This document shows positions 50,728 through 60,720 of a stretch of 64,000 nucleotides of DNA, piece after piece. The stretch lies in assembly GCF_900110965.1 (NCBI RefSeq), contig NZ_FOFO01000001.1:124001-188000 (forward strand). Direction: 5' to 3'. The translations under genes and the position numbers were made by a program. The notes below the pieces were generated by a model, which was given only the letters and a program-made list of their open reading frames with translations, made no database searches and had not been told where the DNA came from. Every line of letters begins with the position of its first letter. The stretch's first letter is position 1. The stretch comes from Ectothiorhodospira magna (GTDB lineage: Bacteria > Pseudomonadota > Gammaproteobacteria > Ectothiorhodospirales > Ectothiorhodospiraceae).

Positions 50728-52275
50728 ATGACCTGCAGCGTTTATATGATCCATCCACGCCATCATACATGGCGCCGAAAGCTGGGGGCCGGTGTATTGG
50801 GTCTGGTGCTGATGGCGTTATCCGTACCGGGCCTGGCGGAATTTTCCCTGGCATCGTCCATGCTCACCGATCAGGACCGGTTGCGGGCGGCCCAGGCGGC
50901 GTTGGAACGCCAGGATCCGTTGACGGCTCTGGGGTATCTACCGGCAGATTCTGGCCACCTTGCTCCATCCATGGCATTGCAGTCTCTCTACCTGCGTGCC
51001 CAGGCGGAGATGGCCCTGGGGCGCACCCTGGATGCCATCAGCACCTGGAATCGGCTCCATGGGCAGATGCCCGATGCCCAGTCCCGATCCCGTATCCGGC
51101 AGCAGTTGATGGCATGGCTTGAGGGATTCGATCCTGCCGATCTACGCAGCCTGAGAAGTCGTGCTTCCCATCCAGATACGGTGCAATGGCTGGATCAGGC
51201 GTTGCTGGCCAGGACTCCAGCGTCTGGCCATCTCTCCCATGAGCGCACCGCCTCCCATCCCGCCACCCTGGCCAGCGGACCACCCCGCCAGATTGCTGTC
51301 ATCCTGCCTCTGACGGGCCGTTATGGTGGGGTTTCCCGAAATATCCTCCAGGGGATTCGGGCGGCCCATGAATCCGGTGGTCCCGGTCCGGCGCCCATCT
51401 TGATGGTCTATGACATGGGCGAGACGCCGGCAGGGGTTTTACGCCGTTACGACGAAGCGGTGGCCGATGGGGCGGAACTGGTCATCGGCCCCCTGTCCAG
51501 AGCGGCAGTGGACCTGCTGGCCGGTCGCGCTGCGGGTCTGCCGGTGCCGGTACTGACGCTCAACCATGGTGAAAACAGGGGCCGCTATCCAGAACAGCTT
51601 TTCCGCTACAGCCTCAATCCTGAACATGAGGCCATCCAGGTGGCCACCCGGGCCTTTGCCCAGGGGCATCGACAGGCCGTGGTGCTGGTACCCCGTACCG
51701 AATTGGGAGAGCGACTGCAGGGTGCCTTTGCGGCCCGGTTTGAAGCCTTGGGCGGAACGGTGCGTCTGGTACGGCGATTTCCTCCCCAGGGAATGAATCC
51801 AGCCGAAGTGCTTGGCCAGTGGCCCCAGAATGTGGACATGGTATTTCTCTCCGGCGAACCAGGCCACGCCCGCATGCTGGTACCTGGGTTGCAGCGCCAC
51901 AGAACAGGCGCCCTGCCGGTGTACGCCACGTCCCATATCTTTTCCGGTCGTCAGAACCCGGCCCTGGACCGGGACCTGGACGGGGTATTTGTGGCCGACA
52001 TGCCCTGGCTGCTGTTCCAGACTGACTCCCGCGCCGGTCTGGATCAGGTCTCCCTGGACGCCGGTTTATATCATTGGCCCCGTATGGCTGCTTTTGGCTT
52101 TGACGCCTATCAGCTGGGTCTGCGACTGGGCACCCTGCAACAGGGTGGAGGAGAGCGCCTGTACGGCTTGACGGGCACCTTGACGATAGACAATCAGGGA
52201 TATGTCAGGCGTTTACCCGAATGGGGACAATTTGCACAGGGCAGACCCAGAGTGATTGCTGACTGGCGCCATTAA
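50728..52275 (+). CDS. lpoA: LpoA/LppC-type penicillin-binding protein activator
   Basis: The 515-residue protein pairs an N-terminal helical repeat region (DRLRAAQAALERQDPLTALGYLP, about 45-175) with a periplasmic-binding-like C-terminal domain (IAVILPLTGRYGGVSRNILQGIRAAHESG, then ELVIGPLSRAAVDLLA and PVLTLNHGENRGRYPEQLFRYSL). This is the LpoA layout, which activates class A PBPs from the outer membrane. The start has GGAGA seven bases upstream. The signal (LGLVLMALSVPGLAEFS) has no lipobox cysteine, unlike characterised LpoA. Confidence 0.85.
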   Translation: MTCSVYMIHPRHHTWRRKLGAGVLGLVLMALSVPGLAEFSLASSMLTDQDRLRAAQAALERQDPLTALGYLPADSGHLAPSMALQSLYLRAQAEMALGRTLDAISTWNRLHGQMPDAQSRSRIRQQLMAWLEGFDPADLRSLRSRASHPDTVQWLDQALLARTPASGHLSHERTASHPATLASGPPRQIAVILPLTGRYGGVSRNILQGIRAAHESGGPGPAPILMVYDMGETPAGVLRRYDEAVADGAELVIGPLSRAAVDLLAGRAAGLPVPVLTLNHGENRGRYPEQLFRYSLNPEHEAIQVATRAFAQGHRQAVVLVPRTELGERLQGAFAARFEALGGTVRLVRRFPPQGMNPAEVLGQWPQNVDMVFLSGEPGHARMLVPGLQRHRTGALPVYATSHIFSGRQNPALDRDLDGVFVADMPWLLFQTDSRAGLDQVSLDAGLYHWPRMAAFGFDAYQLGLRLGTLQQGGGERLYGLTGTLTIDNQGYVRRLPEWGQFAQGRPRVIADWRH

Positions 52276-52400
52276 ATGGCCCGCCCTCTATCGGAGCTAT
52301 TGATCCGGTTTTTTCTGCTCCATACACTGTCACTGCCCGGCCACTGGCGGCCTGAGCGGTATTTAAAACCCAAAATCGACACAGGAGGACGCAAGACAGG

Positions 52401-52790
52401 ATGTCTGGCGCAACATTGATGATCACCCCTGAAGCCTTTGCCACACACCGTGAAGATTTTGCCGCTTTCGTGGCCACCATCCATCGTTTTGCCTCCCTGC
52501 TGTTCATCATCAGCTTTATCGGTTACGGGGCCGCCGCCTGGATCTGGTTTCAGGGCGCGACCTGGACGGCACTGATTGTAGCCACCCTGGCCTATCTGTT
52601 TTTTCGTCAGTTTCGGCGTCTGTCCCTGAACCTGGCCCGGATCAAGTACACCCTGCAGCCCCGTTATCATCCCATGCTGCTGCTGGTGGACCAGATGCTC
52701 GAAGACCACAAGCCTGCCGTAGTGGTGGGGCAACTGGAGTCTCTGCTCAAAAAACCACAACACATCACGCCATCTGACCCGGAACCCTGA
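52401..52790 (+). CDS. Small membrane protein, function unknown
   Basis: The 129-residue protein has two hydrophobic segments (about 30-49 and 54-68) flanked by a charged N-terminal helix and a basic C-terminal region (RRLSLNLARIKYTLQPRYHPML). GGAGG lies 14 bases before the chosen ATG, longer than usual, so the start is uncertain; an internal ATG at 52419 exists. I do not recognise a family. yajQ follows about 90 bases downstream. Confidence 0.65.
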   Translation: MSGATLMITPEAFATHREDFAAFVATIHRFASLLFIISFIGYGAAAWIWFQGATWTALIVATLAYLFFRQFRRLSLNLARIKYTLQPRYHPMLLLVDQMLEDHKPAVVVGQLESLLKKPQHITPSDPEP

Positions 52791-52882
52791 CCAAAACTGA
52801 CGGCTTATCGGGCAGGCGACTATCCCTTCATGCCTGCGGGCCTGATAGACTTGCCCGCTGACCCAGCAACATGGAGAAGATT

Positions 52883-53365
52883 ATGCCTTCATTCGACGTG
52901 GTGTCCGAAGTGGACATGCAGGAACTGCGCAACGCCGTCGATCAGACCAGACGCGAAGTGGAGAACCGCTACGACTTCAAGGGCAGCCCCGCCGATGTGG
53001 AGCAGAGCGAGGCCGAACTGACCCTGTTTGGCGGCTCTGAATTTCAGGTGGATCAGGTCATGGACATCCTCACCCAGAAACTGGCCAAGCGGGGCATCGA
53101 TGTGGGTTGTCTGGAATCTGGCAAGCTGGAAGAAGGAGGCGGCAAAGCCCGCCGCGTGGTGACCATTCGCCAGGGAATCGATCAGGATCTGGCCAAAAAG
53201 ATTATCCGCCTGATCAAGGACAGCAAACTCAAGGTCCAGGCCGCCATCCAGGGCGAGAAGGTTCGGATTACCGGCAAGAAACGTGATGACCTGCAAGAAG
53301 CCATCGCCCTGTTGCGCAAGGCTGAACTGGATCTGCCCCTGCAGTACAATAATTTCAGAGACTAA
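52883..53365 (+). CDS. yajQ: YajQ family cyclic-di-GMP/nucleotide-binding protein
   Basis: The 160-residue protein starts [21 protein letters not shown] and keeps the family blocks [39 protein letters not shown]-like and [24 protein letters not shown]. It forms two ferredoxin-like domains. Some homologues bind cyclic di-GMP and affect transcription; E. coli YajQ binds nucleotides. GGAGAAG precedes the ATG at 52883; the ATG at 52871 is part of that site. Confidence 0.94.
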   Translation: MPSFDVVSEVDMQELRNAVDQTRREVENRYDFKGSPADVEQSEAELTLFGGSEFQVDQVMDILTQKLAKRGIDVGCLESGKLEEGGGKARRVVTIRQGIDQDLAKKIIRLIKDSKLKVQAAIQGEKVRITGKKRDDLQEAIALLRKAELDLPLQYNNFRD

Positions 53366-53428
53366 ATCGCCGGCGTGCTGATCTGATCCCAGGCGGCCGC
53401 CGGGTCATTATTTCTGGAAGGTTTCGCC

Positions 53429-53995
53429 TTGACCACAGAAGCATCGGATGTTCGTGTCTATTACCGGGTTGCCCTCAAGCTCCTGGCCCTGCTGGGGATA
53501 CTGGCGCTGGCCTACACCATGATTGCCGGCTTTTTCAGTGAACCCCAGACCCGCCATGTCCTGACCCAGTCGGTAGACATCTCTTCACTGGCACCAGGAG
53601 AGATGCTCGAAGTGACATGGAGTGGCCGCCCCGTAGTGATACTGCGCCGCAGTGAGGCCATGATGGCTGCTGATGCAGCCTTCGTGGAATCCCTCTATGA
53701 TCCAGGCTCCCGCTTCAGTCGCCAGCCCCGTGACTACCGCAACCCCCATCGCTCTGCAACGGCGGATCTCTTTGTGGCCTTTGCCGTTGGCACCGACCTG
53801 GGGTGCCGTCTGGATCTGGTGCCCCCCGAGATTGCAGCGGAGCAGGGTTGGGGAGGCGGTTTTATCGACCGGTGTCGGCAAGGGCGTTACGACTTTGCTG
53901 GCCGGGTCTACAATGGCCAGGATGCTCGGCGTAACCTGGAGGTACCCGATTATCGACTGCACCCGGATGGTCGGGTGATCCTGGAGGCCAGATAG
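53429..53995 (+). CDS. Rieske-fold protein lacking all [2Fe-2S] ligands
   Basis: The 188-residue protein has one N-terminal membrane helix (about 14-36) and a periplasmic domain that lines up with the Rieske subunit of cytochrome bc1. Box I, normally CTHLGC, reads GTDLGC (121-126). Box II, normally CPCHG, reads DRCRQ (147-151), followed by the family-typical RYDFAGRVYNGQDARRNLEVPDY. The cluster ligands Cys, His, Cys, His are Gly121, Asp123, Asp147 and Arg150, while the two disulfide cysteines (126, 149) remain. It cannot hold a Rieske cluster. TTG start with GGAAGG seven bases upstream; no cytochrome b or c1 gene adjoins. Confidence 0.82.
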   Translation: MTTEASDVRVYYRVALKLLALLGILALAYTMIAGFFSEPQTRHVLTQSVDISSLAPGEMLEVTWSGRPVVILRRSEAMMAADAAFVESLYDPGSRFSRQPRDYRNPHRSATADLFVAFAVGTDLGCRLDLVPPEIAAEQGWGGGFIDRCRQGRYDFAGRVYNGQDARRNLEVPDYRLHPDGRVILEAR

Positions 53996-54019
53996 TGGAA
54001 TGGGGGAATAAATGGCCGT

Positions 54020-54064
54020 CTCCGTCATCCCCCCGGCAAAATCGGGGGAATGACGGAGTTTGTT
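54020..54064 (+). repeat. REP-like palindrome between the Rieske-fold gene and pnp
   Basis: CTCCGTCATCCCCCCG (54020-54035) pairs with CGGGGGAATGACGGAG (54043-54058) with a single mismatch and a seven-base loop. The GTCAT-CCCC core resembles the GTCATTCCC palindromes scattered in many proteobacterial genomes. On the plus strand TTTGTT follows, so it may also terminate the Rieske-fold gene. Confidence 0.7.
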
Positions 54065-54078
54065 CCAGCCAGACGGGT

Positions 54079-56169
54079 TCAGGAACCCTCGTTGACCGCC
54101 TTCATGCTCAGGCGAATGCGGCCTTGCTTGTCCACTTCCAGCACCTTGACCTTGACGATCTCGCCTTCCTTGACCCGCTCGGAGACACTCTCCACGCGCT
54201 CTTCGGAAATCTGGGAGATATGCACCAGACCGTCACGACCGGGCAGGATGGTAACAAAGGCACCAAAATCCATGATCTTGGCCACACGCCCTTCATAGAT
54301 CCGCCCCACTTCCACGTCAGCGGTGATTTCCTCGATCCGGCGACGGGCTTCTTCACCGGCTTCCTTGTCCACAGAAGCAATCTTGATGACGCCACTGTCG
54401 TCAATGTCGATGGTGGCCCCCGTTTCTTCCGTCAGGGCGCGAATGGTGGCGCCCCCCTTGCCGATCACGTCCCGAATCTTCTCCGGATTGATACGCAGGG
54501 TAATAAAGCGCGGCGCATAGGAAGACATTTCAACCCGCGGGGTACTGATGACCTTGTTCATCTCACCCAGGATATGCAGACGACCGTCCCGGGCCTGGGC
54601 CAGGGCAGTCTCCATGATGTCACGGGTGATGCCATCGATCTTGATGTCCATCTGCAGGGCGGTGACCCCTTCTTCCGTACCGGCCACCTTGAAGTCCATG
54701 TCACCCAGGTGATCTTCATCACCCAGGATGTCGGTCAGCACCGCAAAGCGGTCGCCGTCCTTGATCAGACCCATGGCCACACCGGCTACCGGCGCCTTCA
54801 GGGGCACACCGGCATCCATCAGGGCCAGACTGGTACCACAGACGGAAGCCATGGAACTGGAGCCGTTGGATTCGGTGATTTCGGACACCACGCGCAGCAC
54901 ATAGGGGAAGTCGCCTTCCGCCGGCATCACGCCCTGCACGCCCCGCTTGGCCAGACGGCCATGGCCGATCTCACGGCGCTTGGGCGAGCCCACCATGCCG
55001 GTTTCACCGGTGCAGTAGGGCGGGAAGTTGTAGTGCAGCATGAAGCGTTCGCGACGCTCACCCTCAATGGCATCGATGATCTGGGAATCCCGATCCGTGC
55101 CCAGGGTGGCGGTGACGATGGCCTGGGTCTCGCCGCGGGTGAACAGGGCGGAACCGTGGGTACGGGGCAGCACTCCGACGCGCACGTCGATGGGACGCAC
55201 GGTGCGGGTGTCGCGGCCATCGATACGGGGCTGACCATCCAAAATGCGGTCGCGCACGATGCGCTTTTCCAGACTGTGGAAGATCTCCTTGACCTCTTCG
55301 GCCAGGGGGGAGCCTTCCTCGCCATCGGCAAGGCGGGCCACCACGGCTTCACGGACCTCGGCGATGCGCTGGGTGCGTTCCTGCTTTTCGGCCACCTGGT
55401 AGGCGGCGGTCAGGTCGGCATGACAGGCTTCGGCCACGCGGGTACGCAGATCGGTGTTGTCCTGCGCGGGCTGCCAGTTCCAGGCCGGCTTGCCGGCTTC
55501 GGCGGCCAGTTCCTGGATGGCCTGGATCGCCACCTGCATCTGCTCGTGACCGTAGATCACGGCACCCAGCATCACTTCTTCAGAAAGCATGGCGGCTTCG
55601 GATTCCACCATGATCACGGCATTGGCCGTACCGGCCACCACCAGATCCAGGGCGGATTCCTTGAGCTGGGACAGGTCGGGGTTGAGGACATACTGACCCT
55701 CCACATAACCCACCCGGGCGGCGCCGATGGGACCGGCAAAAGGCAGGCCGGACAGGGCCACCGCAGCGGAGGCACCCAGCAGGGCCGGGATGTCCGGATC
55801 CACTTCCGGATTCAGGGACATCACCGTGGCCACCACTTGGACTTCATTGGTGAAGCCCTTGGGGAACAGCGGGCGCAGAGGGCGGTCGATCAGGCGGGAG
55901 GTCAGGGTCTCCTTTTCCGAGGGACGACCTTCACGCTTGAAGAACCCACCCGGGATGCGGCCGGCGGCATAGGTCCGTTCCTGATAGTTTACGGTCAGGG
56001 GGAAAAAATCCCGGCCTGGCACGGCTTCCTTGCGACCGACGGCGGTGACCAGCACCACGGTGCCGGCCACATTGACCATGACGGCACCAGAGGCTTGACG
56101 GGCGATTTCGCCAGTTTCGAGGGTCACGGTATGCTGACCGTACTGGAAGGACTTGCTGATTGACGGCAC
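54079..56169 (-). CDS. pnp: Polyribonucleotide nucleotidyltransferase (PNPase)
   Basis: The 696-residue phosphorolytic 3' exonuclease has two RNase PH domains ([34 protein letters not shown] in parts, with [19 protein letters not shown]), a KH domain ([23 protein letters not shown]) and an S1 domain ([28 protein letters not shown]). It degrades mRNA in the degradosome. The start is GTG with GGGA upstream. It is the last gene of the rimP-pnp operon, 50 bases after rpsO. Confidence 0.97.
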   Translation of the reverse strand: MPSISKSFQYGQHTVTLETGEIARQASGAVMVNVAGTVVLVTAVGRKEAVPGRDFFPLTVNYQERTYAAGRIPGGFFKREGRPSEKETLTSRLIDRPLRPLFPKGFTNEVQVVATVMSLNPEVDPDIPALLGASAAVALSGLPFAGPIGAARVGYVEGQYVLNPDLSQLKESALDLVVAGTANAVIMVESEAAMLSEEVMLGAVIYGHEQMQVAIQAIQELAAEAGKPAWNWQPAQDNTDLRTRVAEACHADLTAAYQVAEKQERTQRIAEVREAVVARLADGEEGSPLAEEVKEIFHSLEKRIVRDRILDGQPRIDGRDTRTVRPIDVRVGVLPRTHGSALFTRGETQAIVTATLGTDRDSQIIDAIEGERRERFMLHYNFPPYCTGETGMVGSPKRREIGHGRLAKRGVQGVMPAEGDFPYVLRVVSEITESNGSSSMASVCGTSLALMDAGVPLKAPVAGVAMGLIKDGDRFAVLTDILGDEDHLGDMDFKVAGTEEGVTALQMDIKIDGITRDIMETALAQARDGRLHILGEMNKVISTPRVEMSSYAPRFITLRINPEKIRDVIGKGGATIRALTEETGATIDIDDSGVIKIASVDKEAGEEARRRIEEITADVEVGRIYEGRVAKIMDFGAFVTILPGRDGLVHISQISEERVESVSERVKEGEIVKVKVLEVDKQGRIRLSMKAVNEGS

Positions 56170-56219
56170 GTTGAATCCCGGTTTTGAGTGGTTCTTGTTC
56201 TAAAGGCTCCGGCCGAGAC

Positions 56220-56489
56220 TCAGCGGCGCAGGCCGAGGCTGCTCACCAGATTCTGGTAACGCTCCTGATCCTTGCCCTTGAGATAGTCCAGCAGCTTGCG
56301 GCGCTGGTTGACCATCTTCAGCAGGCCACGACGGGAGTGGTGGTCCTTCTTGTGCTTGGCAAAGTGGTCCGTCAGGTGCTGGATGCGGGCAGACAGCAGG
56401 GCCACCTGAACTTCCGGGGAACCGGTGTCGGAGGAACCGCGCTGATACTTTTCCACGATACCGGACTTGATTTCACTGCTAAGGGACAT
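56220..56489 (-). CDS. rpsO: 30S ribosomal protein S15
   Basis: The 89-residue protein shows the complete S15 pattern: [57 protein letters not shown]. It binds 16S rRNA at the central domain and in E. coli represses its own translation. AGGAGT precedes the ATG. It lies between truB and pnp in the conserved order. Confidence 0.98.
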   Translation of the reverse strand: MSLSSEIKSGIVEKYQRGSSDTGSPEVQVALLSARIQHLTDHFAKHKKDHHSRRGLLKMVNQRRKLLDYLKGKDQERYQNLVSSLGLRR

Positions 56490-56593
56490 GCGCTAAGACT
56501 CCTGGCATTGATCCCGGCACCCTGTTGGCCGGAATCGTTACATTCGTTGAAGGCCCGGGATTCTATCACGCGCCCCCTGTTTGGAATAGGGCT

Positions 56594-57523
56594 TTAACCG
56601 GAATTGGCAGGGCCCATGATCAGTCGCCTGGGGGCCACCTTGCCATCGTCCTGAAGCTGACCCACGCCCATGAAGCGGTCGCCGGGACCATAGATCCGTA
56701 ACCAGCCGGTGTGGGCAAGCCCCGGCACGAATATCGCCTGCCCCTGGGCAAGATAAAAGGCACTGTCTCCATCCAGACGCACTTCAGGCCAGTGCATCAG
56801 GGCTTCGTCAGCAGGATGCAGTAGTCCGTCCAAAGCCTGCGGGCCCTGGTTGGCCAGGGCTTCAATCTGCTCCAGTGTCACCATTCTGGGGGCGTCAAAG
56901 GGGGTCAGCCCCACCCGCCGTAGCTGGATCACATGGGCTCCACACCCCAGGGCCCGGCCAATATCTTCCACCAGGGTGCGGATGTAGGTTCCCTTGGAAC
57001 AGGATACCTCCAGGGTCAGGGTATCCCCGGTCCGGGCCAGGCAATGCAATTGATGGATGGTCACCGGACGTGGTGCCCGCTCCACTTCCTGTCCCTTGCG
57101 GGCCAGATCATAGAGCCTCTGACCTTGATGTTTGAGGGCGGAATACATGGGCGGAATCTGCTCGATGGCCCCCCGGAACCGGTCAAGAACAGCCTCGATC
57201 CGTTGATCGTCCAGTTCAGGCACCGGCAGGGTTTCGATGACCTCCCCTTCCGCATCTGCCGTGGTGGTGGTCATCCCCAGGCGGCAAACCGTCTGGTACT
57301 GCTTGTCTGCATCCAGCAGAAAAGCAGATACCTTGGTGGCCTCACCAAAACACAGGGGCAAAAGACCAGTGGCCAGCGGGTCCAGGCTGCCGGTATGCCC
57401 GGCCTTTTTTGCCTTGAACAGATACTTGACCCGCTGCAGGGCCTGATTGGAGGTGTATCCCACCGGCTTGTCCAGCAGGATCAGGCCGTGTACGTCACGG
57501 CGCTGGATTCTTGGTTTGCTCAT
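56594..57523 (-). CDS. truB: tRNA pseudouridine(55) synthase
   Basis: The 309-residue enzyme forms pseudouridine 55 in the tRNA T-loop. The catalytic Asp is in HTGSLDPLATGLLPLC, preceded by LILLDKPVGYTSNQAL and followed by GVISTLPVP-like and SCSKGTYIRTLVEDIGRALGCGAH blocks. A short PUA-like C-terminal domain ends the protein (IFVPGLAHTGWLRIYGPGDRFMGVG). The start overlaps the rbfA stop by four bases. About 100 bases separate it from rpsO. Confidence 0.97.
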   Translation of the reverse strand: MSKPRIQRRDVHGLILLDKPVGYTSNQALQRVKYLFKAKKAGHTGSLDPLATGLLPLCFGEATKVSAFLLDADKQYQTVCRLGMTTTTADAEGEVIETLPVPELDDQRIEAVLDRFRGAIEQIPPMYSALKHQGQRLYDLARKGQEVERAPRPVTIHQLHCLARTGDTLTLEVSCSKGTYIRTLVEDIGRALGCGAHVIQLRRVGLTPFDAPRMVTLEQIEALANQGPQALDGLLHPADEALMHWPEVRLDGDSAFYLAQGQAIFVPGLAHTGWLRIYGPGDRFMGVGQLQDDGKVAPRRLIMGPANSG

Positions 57524-57912
57524 GAAGAAGGAGGGTCGTTATCGTCCCGATGGCGGGCCTTGTCTTCGGCCAGGGCCTGATCAATCAGCGCGGAGATGCG
57601 TGCCCCTTCCCGCTGGGTGTCGTCATAGTGAAAATGCAGCTCGGGCACGGAGCGGATACGCATGCGCCGCCCCAGTTCCCGACGCAAAAAACCAGCCGCC
57701 TTGCGTAGCCCCTCGGAGGTCACCTTGATGGCTTCATCGTCTCCAAGTACGGTGAAAAACACCTTGGCATGGGCCAGATCCCGACTGACCTCCACTCCGG
57801 CGATGGTGAGCATCCCCACCCGGGGGTCTTTAAGCCCCTCGCGCACCAGTTCGGCCAGCTCCCGCTGGATCTGATCTCCCACCCGTTGGGCACGGGAATA
57901 GTCTCTAGGCAT
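57520..57912 (-). CDS. rbfA: 30S ribosome-binding factor A
   Basis: The 130-residue KH-like protein helps mature 16S rRNA. Conserved segments are RVGDQIQRELAELVREGLKDPRVG, LTIAGVEVSRDLAHAKVFF and GRRMRIRSVPELHFHYDDT. It is coupled to truB by an ATGA overlap and lies 41 bases after infB. The acidic, disordered tail (DKARHRDDNDPPSS) is common in the family. Confidence 0.97.
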   Translation of the reverse strand: MPRDYSRAQRVGDQIQRELAELVREGLKDPRVGMLTIAGVEVSRDLAHAKVFFTVLGDDEAIKVTSEGLRKAAGFLRRELGRRMRIRSVPELHFHYDDTQREGARISALIDQALAEDKARHRDDNDPPSS

Positions 57913-57953
57913 GAGGCAACCTCTCCGGGTCGTGGTGTATCAGGTGCAGACGA

Positions 57954-60623
57954 TTACAGTGTCCGCGCCACTTCTACCCGCTGATAAACCTCGATCTGAT
58001 CGCCGGGCTTCACGTCATTGTAGTTCTTCACCGCAATGCCGCACTCGGTGCCGGTCCGCACTTCATTGACGTCATCCTTGAAGCGACGCAGGGATTCCAG
58101 CTCACCTTCATAGATGACCACGTTGTCACGCAGCACACGGATGGGGTTGCCCCGCCGCACCGAACCTTCGATGACCAGACAGCCCGCCACAGCACCAAAC
58201 TGGGACGATTTGAACACATCCCGCACCTGGGCCAGACCCACGATTTCCTCCCGCAGTTCGGGAGAGAGCAAACCGGTCAGGGCCTGCTTGACATCGTCGA
58301 TGGCCTCGTAGATCACGCTGTAGTAGCGCAGATCCACTTCCTGCTCCGCCACCGCCTTGCGGGCGCCGGAATCGGCACGCACGTTAAAGCCGATGATGAT
58401 GGCATTGGAAGCCTTGGCCAGGTTGACGTCGGATTCGGTGATCCCCCCCACGCCGGCGGCCACGATCTTCACCTTGACCTCGTCGGTGGACAGCTTTTCC
58501 AGGGAATCCCGCAGGGCTTCGGCGGAACCTTGAACATCGGCCTTGAGCAGGATGTTGACCACCGAGGCGGCCCCTTCCTGCATCTGACTGAACAGGTTTT
58601 CCAGTTTGGCGGCCTGCTGGGTGGCCAGTTTGGACTCGCGGAACTTGCCCTGGCGGAACAGGGCCACTTCCCGGGCCTTGCGCTCGTCGGCCACCACCAG
58701 CATGTCGTCACCGGCATTGGGCACGCCGGACAGACCCAGCACTTCCACCGGAATGGAGGGGCCGGCTGTCTTTTCAGGTTTGCCGTTCTCGTCGAACATG
58801 GCCCGGACACGGCCAAATTCCTGCCCCGCCAGAATGACATCACCCTTGTTGAGGGTACCAGCCTGCACCAGCACAGTGGCCACGGGACCACGCCCCTTGT
58901 CCAGACGGGATTCGATGACCACCCCTCGGGCCGGGCCTTCCTTGGGTGCCTTGAGTTCCATCAGTTCCGCCTGCAGGTGAATGGCTTCCAGCAACTGGTC
59001 CATGCCTTCTCCACTCTTGGCGGAAACATGAACGAACTGGGTATCACCCCCCCATTCCTCGGAAATCACATTATGCTGGGACAGTTCATTCTTCACCCGA
59101 TCCGGGTCGGCTTCGGGCTTGTCAATCTTGTTGACCGCCACCACCATGGGCACTTCACCAGCCTGGGCATGCTGAATCGCCTCCAGGGTCTGGGGCATGA
59201 CGCCGTCATCGGCGGCCACCACCAGCACCACCACGTCGGTGACTTTGGCACCCCGGGCGCGCATGGCGGTAAAGGCAGCGTGACCAGGGGTGTCCAGGAA
59301 AGTGACACCGCTGCCCTTCTTGAAGGGAACATGATAGGCGCCGATATGCTGAGTAATGCCCCCGGCTTCACCCGAAGCCACCTTGGTGCGGCGGACGTAA
59401 TCCAGCAGCGAGGTCTTGCCGTGGTCCACATGGCCCATGACGGTGACCACGGGAGGACGGGGCAGGGCCTCGCCCATTTCCTCGGTCTCCAGGGTCAGTT
59501 CCTCACCCACTTCAGCCTCTTGCATGGGCTTGGCCACATGCCCCATTTCCTCCACCACCAGGGTGGCGGTGTCCTGATCGATGGACTGGTTGATGGTGGC
59601 CATCACGCCCATGCCCATCAAGGTCTTGATCAGTTCGGGGGCCTTGATGGCCATTTTCTGGGCCAGCTCGCCCACGGTGAGCATTTCGGGAATGCTCACC
59701 TCACGCACCACCGGCGCGGTGGGCCGTTCAAAACCATGTTTGCCGGCAGAAGCTGGCGCAGCACGCCCGGCCTTGCCTTTGCCCCGGCGACCTCGCTTGT
59801 CGCTGGCGACGTGGAGTTCTTCCCGCTTGGACTTGCCCACATCCTCCCGGTCCTTGCCCCGCCGGCGCCGGCGAGGATTGTCCGAGGCCGGTGCAGGGGC
59901 CTCGGTGGGCGCTGCCGGCCCCGGAGCCGCCGCTGCTGCCGCCGCTGCCGCTGCCGCCCGTTCCATGGCTTCCTTGCGGGCGGCTTCTTCGGCGGCCTGC
60001 CGGGTCTGCAGTTCCGCTTCGCGGCGGGCCATGGCCTCCGCTTCCCGGATCATTTCCAGTTCCCGCTGGCGCAATGCCTCGGCAGCCCGGCGAGCTTCCT
60101 CCTCGGCGGTGCGCTGCTCCTCCTCGGCCCGACGCAATTCCGCTTCGGCGGCGGCCCGTTCGGCTTCCTTGGCCTGCAGTTCCAGTTCTTCTGGGGTAGG
60201 CTGGGGCAACTCTGGCGCCGGGGGCGGGGCAACCACCGGCTCTGATGCCACCGGTGGGGCAGATTCCGCCCGCGGCGCAGACTCGGTGGGCGCTTCGGTC
60301 AGCGCTGCATCCGCTTCACCCTGTTTGACATAGGTGCGGCGCTTGCGTACTTCCACACTGACCGTCTTGGCACGGCCCTGGGCGCTGGTGACCTTGAGTT
60401 CCGTGGTGCTCTTGCGGCGCAGGGTGATGCGCCGGGATGGCCCCGCTTCTGCAGCCTTGCCATGCACCTTGCGCAGATGTTCCAGGAGCTGCAGCTTTTG
60501 CTCCTCGGTGACGGTCTGATCGGGATCTGCAACAGGCACCCCCGCATCGGACAACTGCTCCAGCAGTCGCTCCACCGGCGTTCCCACCACTTCGGACAAT
60601 TGTTTCACCGTAACGTCGGTCAT
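57954..60623 (-). CDS. infB: Translation initiation factor IF-2
   Basis: The 889-residue GTPase has an IF2_N domain ([25 protein letters not shown]), a long charged, Ala/Glu-rich segment (about 110-240) with a run of alanines near 228-236, a second IF2_N region ([21 protein letters not shown]), then GTPase motifs [18 protein letters not shown] near residue 395, DTPGHAAF and NKIDKP. Domains C1 and C2 end the protein. It places initiator tRNA on the 30S subunit. The alanine/glutamate repeats are low complexity but normal for IF2. Confidence 0.98.
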   Translation of the reverse strand: MTDVTVKQLSEVVGTPVERLLEQLSDAGVPVADPDQTVTEEQKLQLLEHLRKVHGKAAEAGPSRRITLRRKSTTELKVTSAQGRAKTVSVEVRKRRTYVKQGEADAALTEAPTESAPRAESAPPVASEPVVAPPPAPELPQPTPEELELQAKEAERAAAEAELRRAEEEQRTAEEEARRAAEALRQRELEMIREAEAMARREAELQTRQAAEEAARKEAMERAAAAAAAAAAAPGPAAPTEAPAPASDNPRRRRRGKDREDVGKSKREELHVASDKRGRRGKGKAGRAAPASAGKHGFERPTAPVVREVSIPEMLTVGELAQKMAIKAPELIKTLMGMGVMATINQSIDQDTATLVVEEMGHVAKPMQEAEVGEELTLETEEMGEALPRPPVVTVMGHVDHGKTSLLDYVRRTKVASGEAGGITQHIGAYHVPFKKGSGVTFLDTPGHAAFTAMRARGAKVTDVVVLVVAADDGVMPQTLEAIQHAQAGEVPMVVAVNKIDKPEADPDRVKNELSQHNVISEEWGGDTQFVHVSAKSGEGMDQLLEAIHLQAELMELKAPKEGPARGVVIESRLDKGRGPVATVLVQAGTLNKGDVILAGQEFGRVRAMFDENGKPEKTAGPSIPVEVLGLSGVPNAGDDMLVVADERKAREVALFRQGKFRESKLATQQAAKLENLFSQMQEGAASVVNILLKADVQGSAEALRDSLEKLSTDEVKVKIVAAGVGGITESDVNLAKASNAIIIGFNVRADSGARKAVAEQEVDLRYYSVIYEAIDDVKQALTGLLSPELREEIVGLAQVRDVFKSSQFGAVAGCLVIEGSVRRGNPIRVLRDNVVIYEGELESLRRFKDDVNEVRTGTECGIAVKNYNDVKPGDQIEVYQRVEVARTL

Positions 60624-60720
60624 GTGCCGTCACCTCCGATCTGAATGCTTCTGCGAACCCTGGCCGCGACCTGAAGCCGCGGGGCATGCGCACGGCCGGC
60701 GCACACAGGTCCAACTCTTC

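Noticed and set aside
53995-56163. Long plus-strand open frame across pnp (over 700 codons)
   Set aside because: His/Gly/Asp-rich composition with no motif; pnp on the minus strand has every expected domain.
59930-60200. Repetitive GCC/CGC tract as a mobile or satellite repeat
   Set aside because: It encodes the alanine/glutamate-rich linker normal for IF-2.
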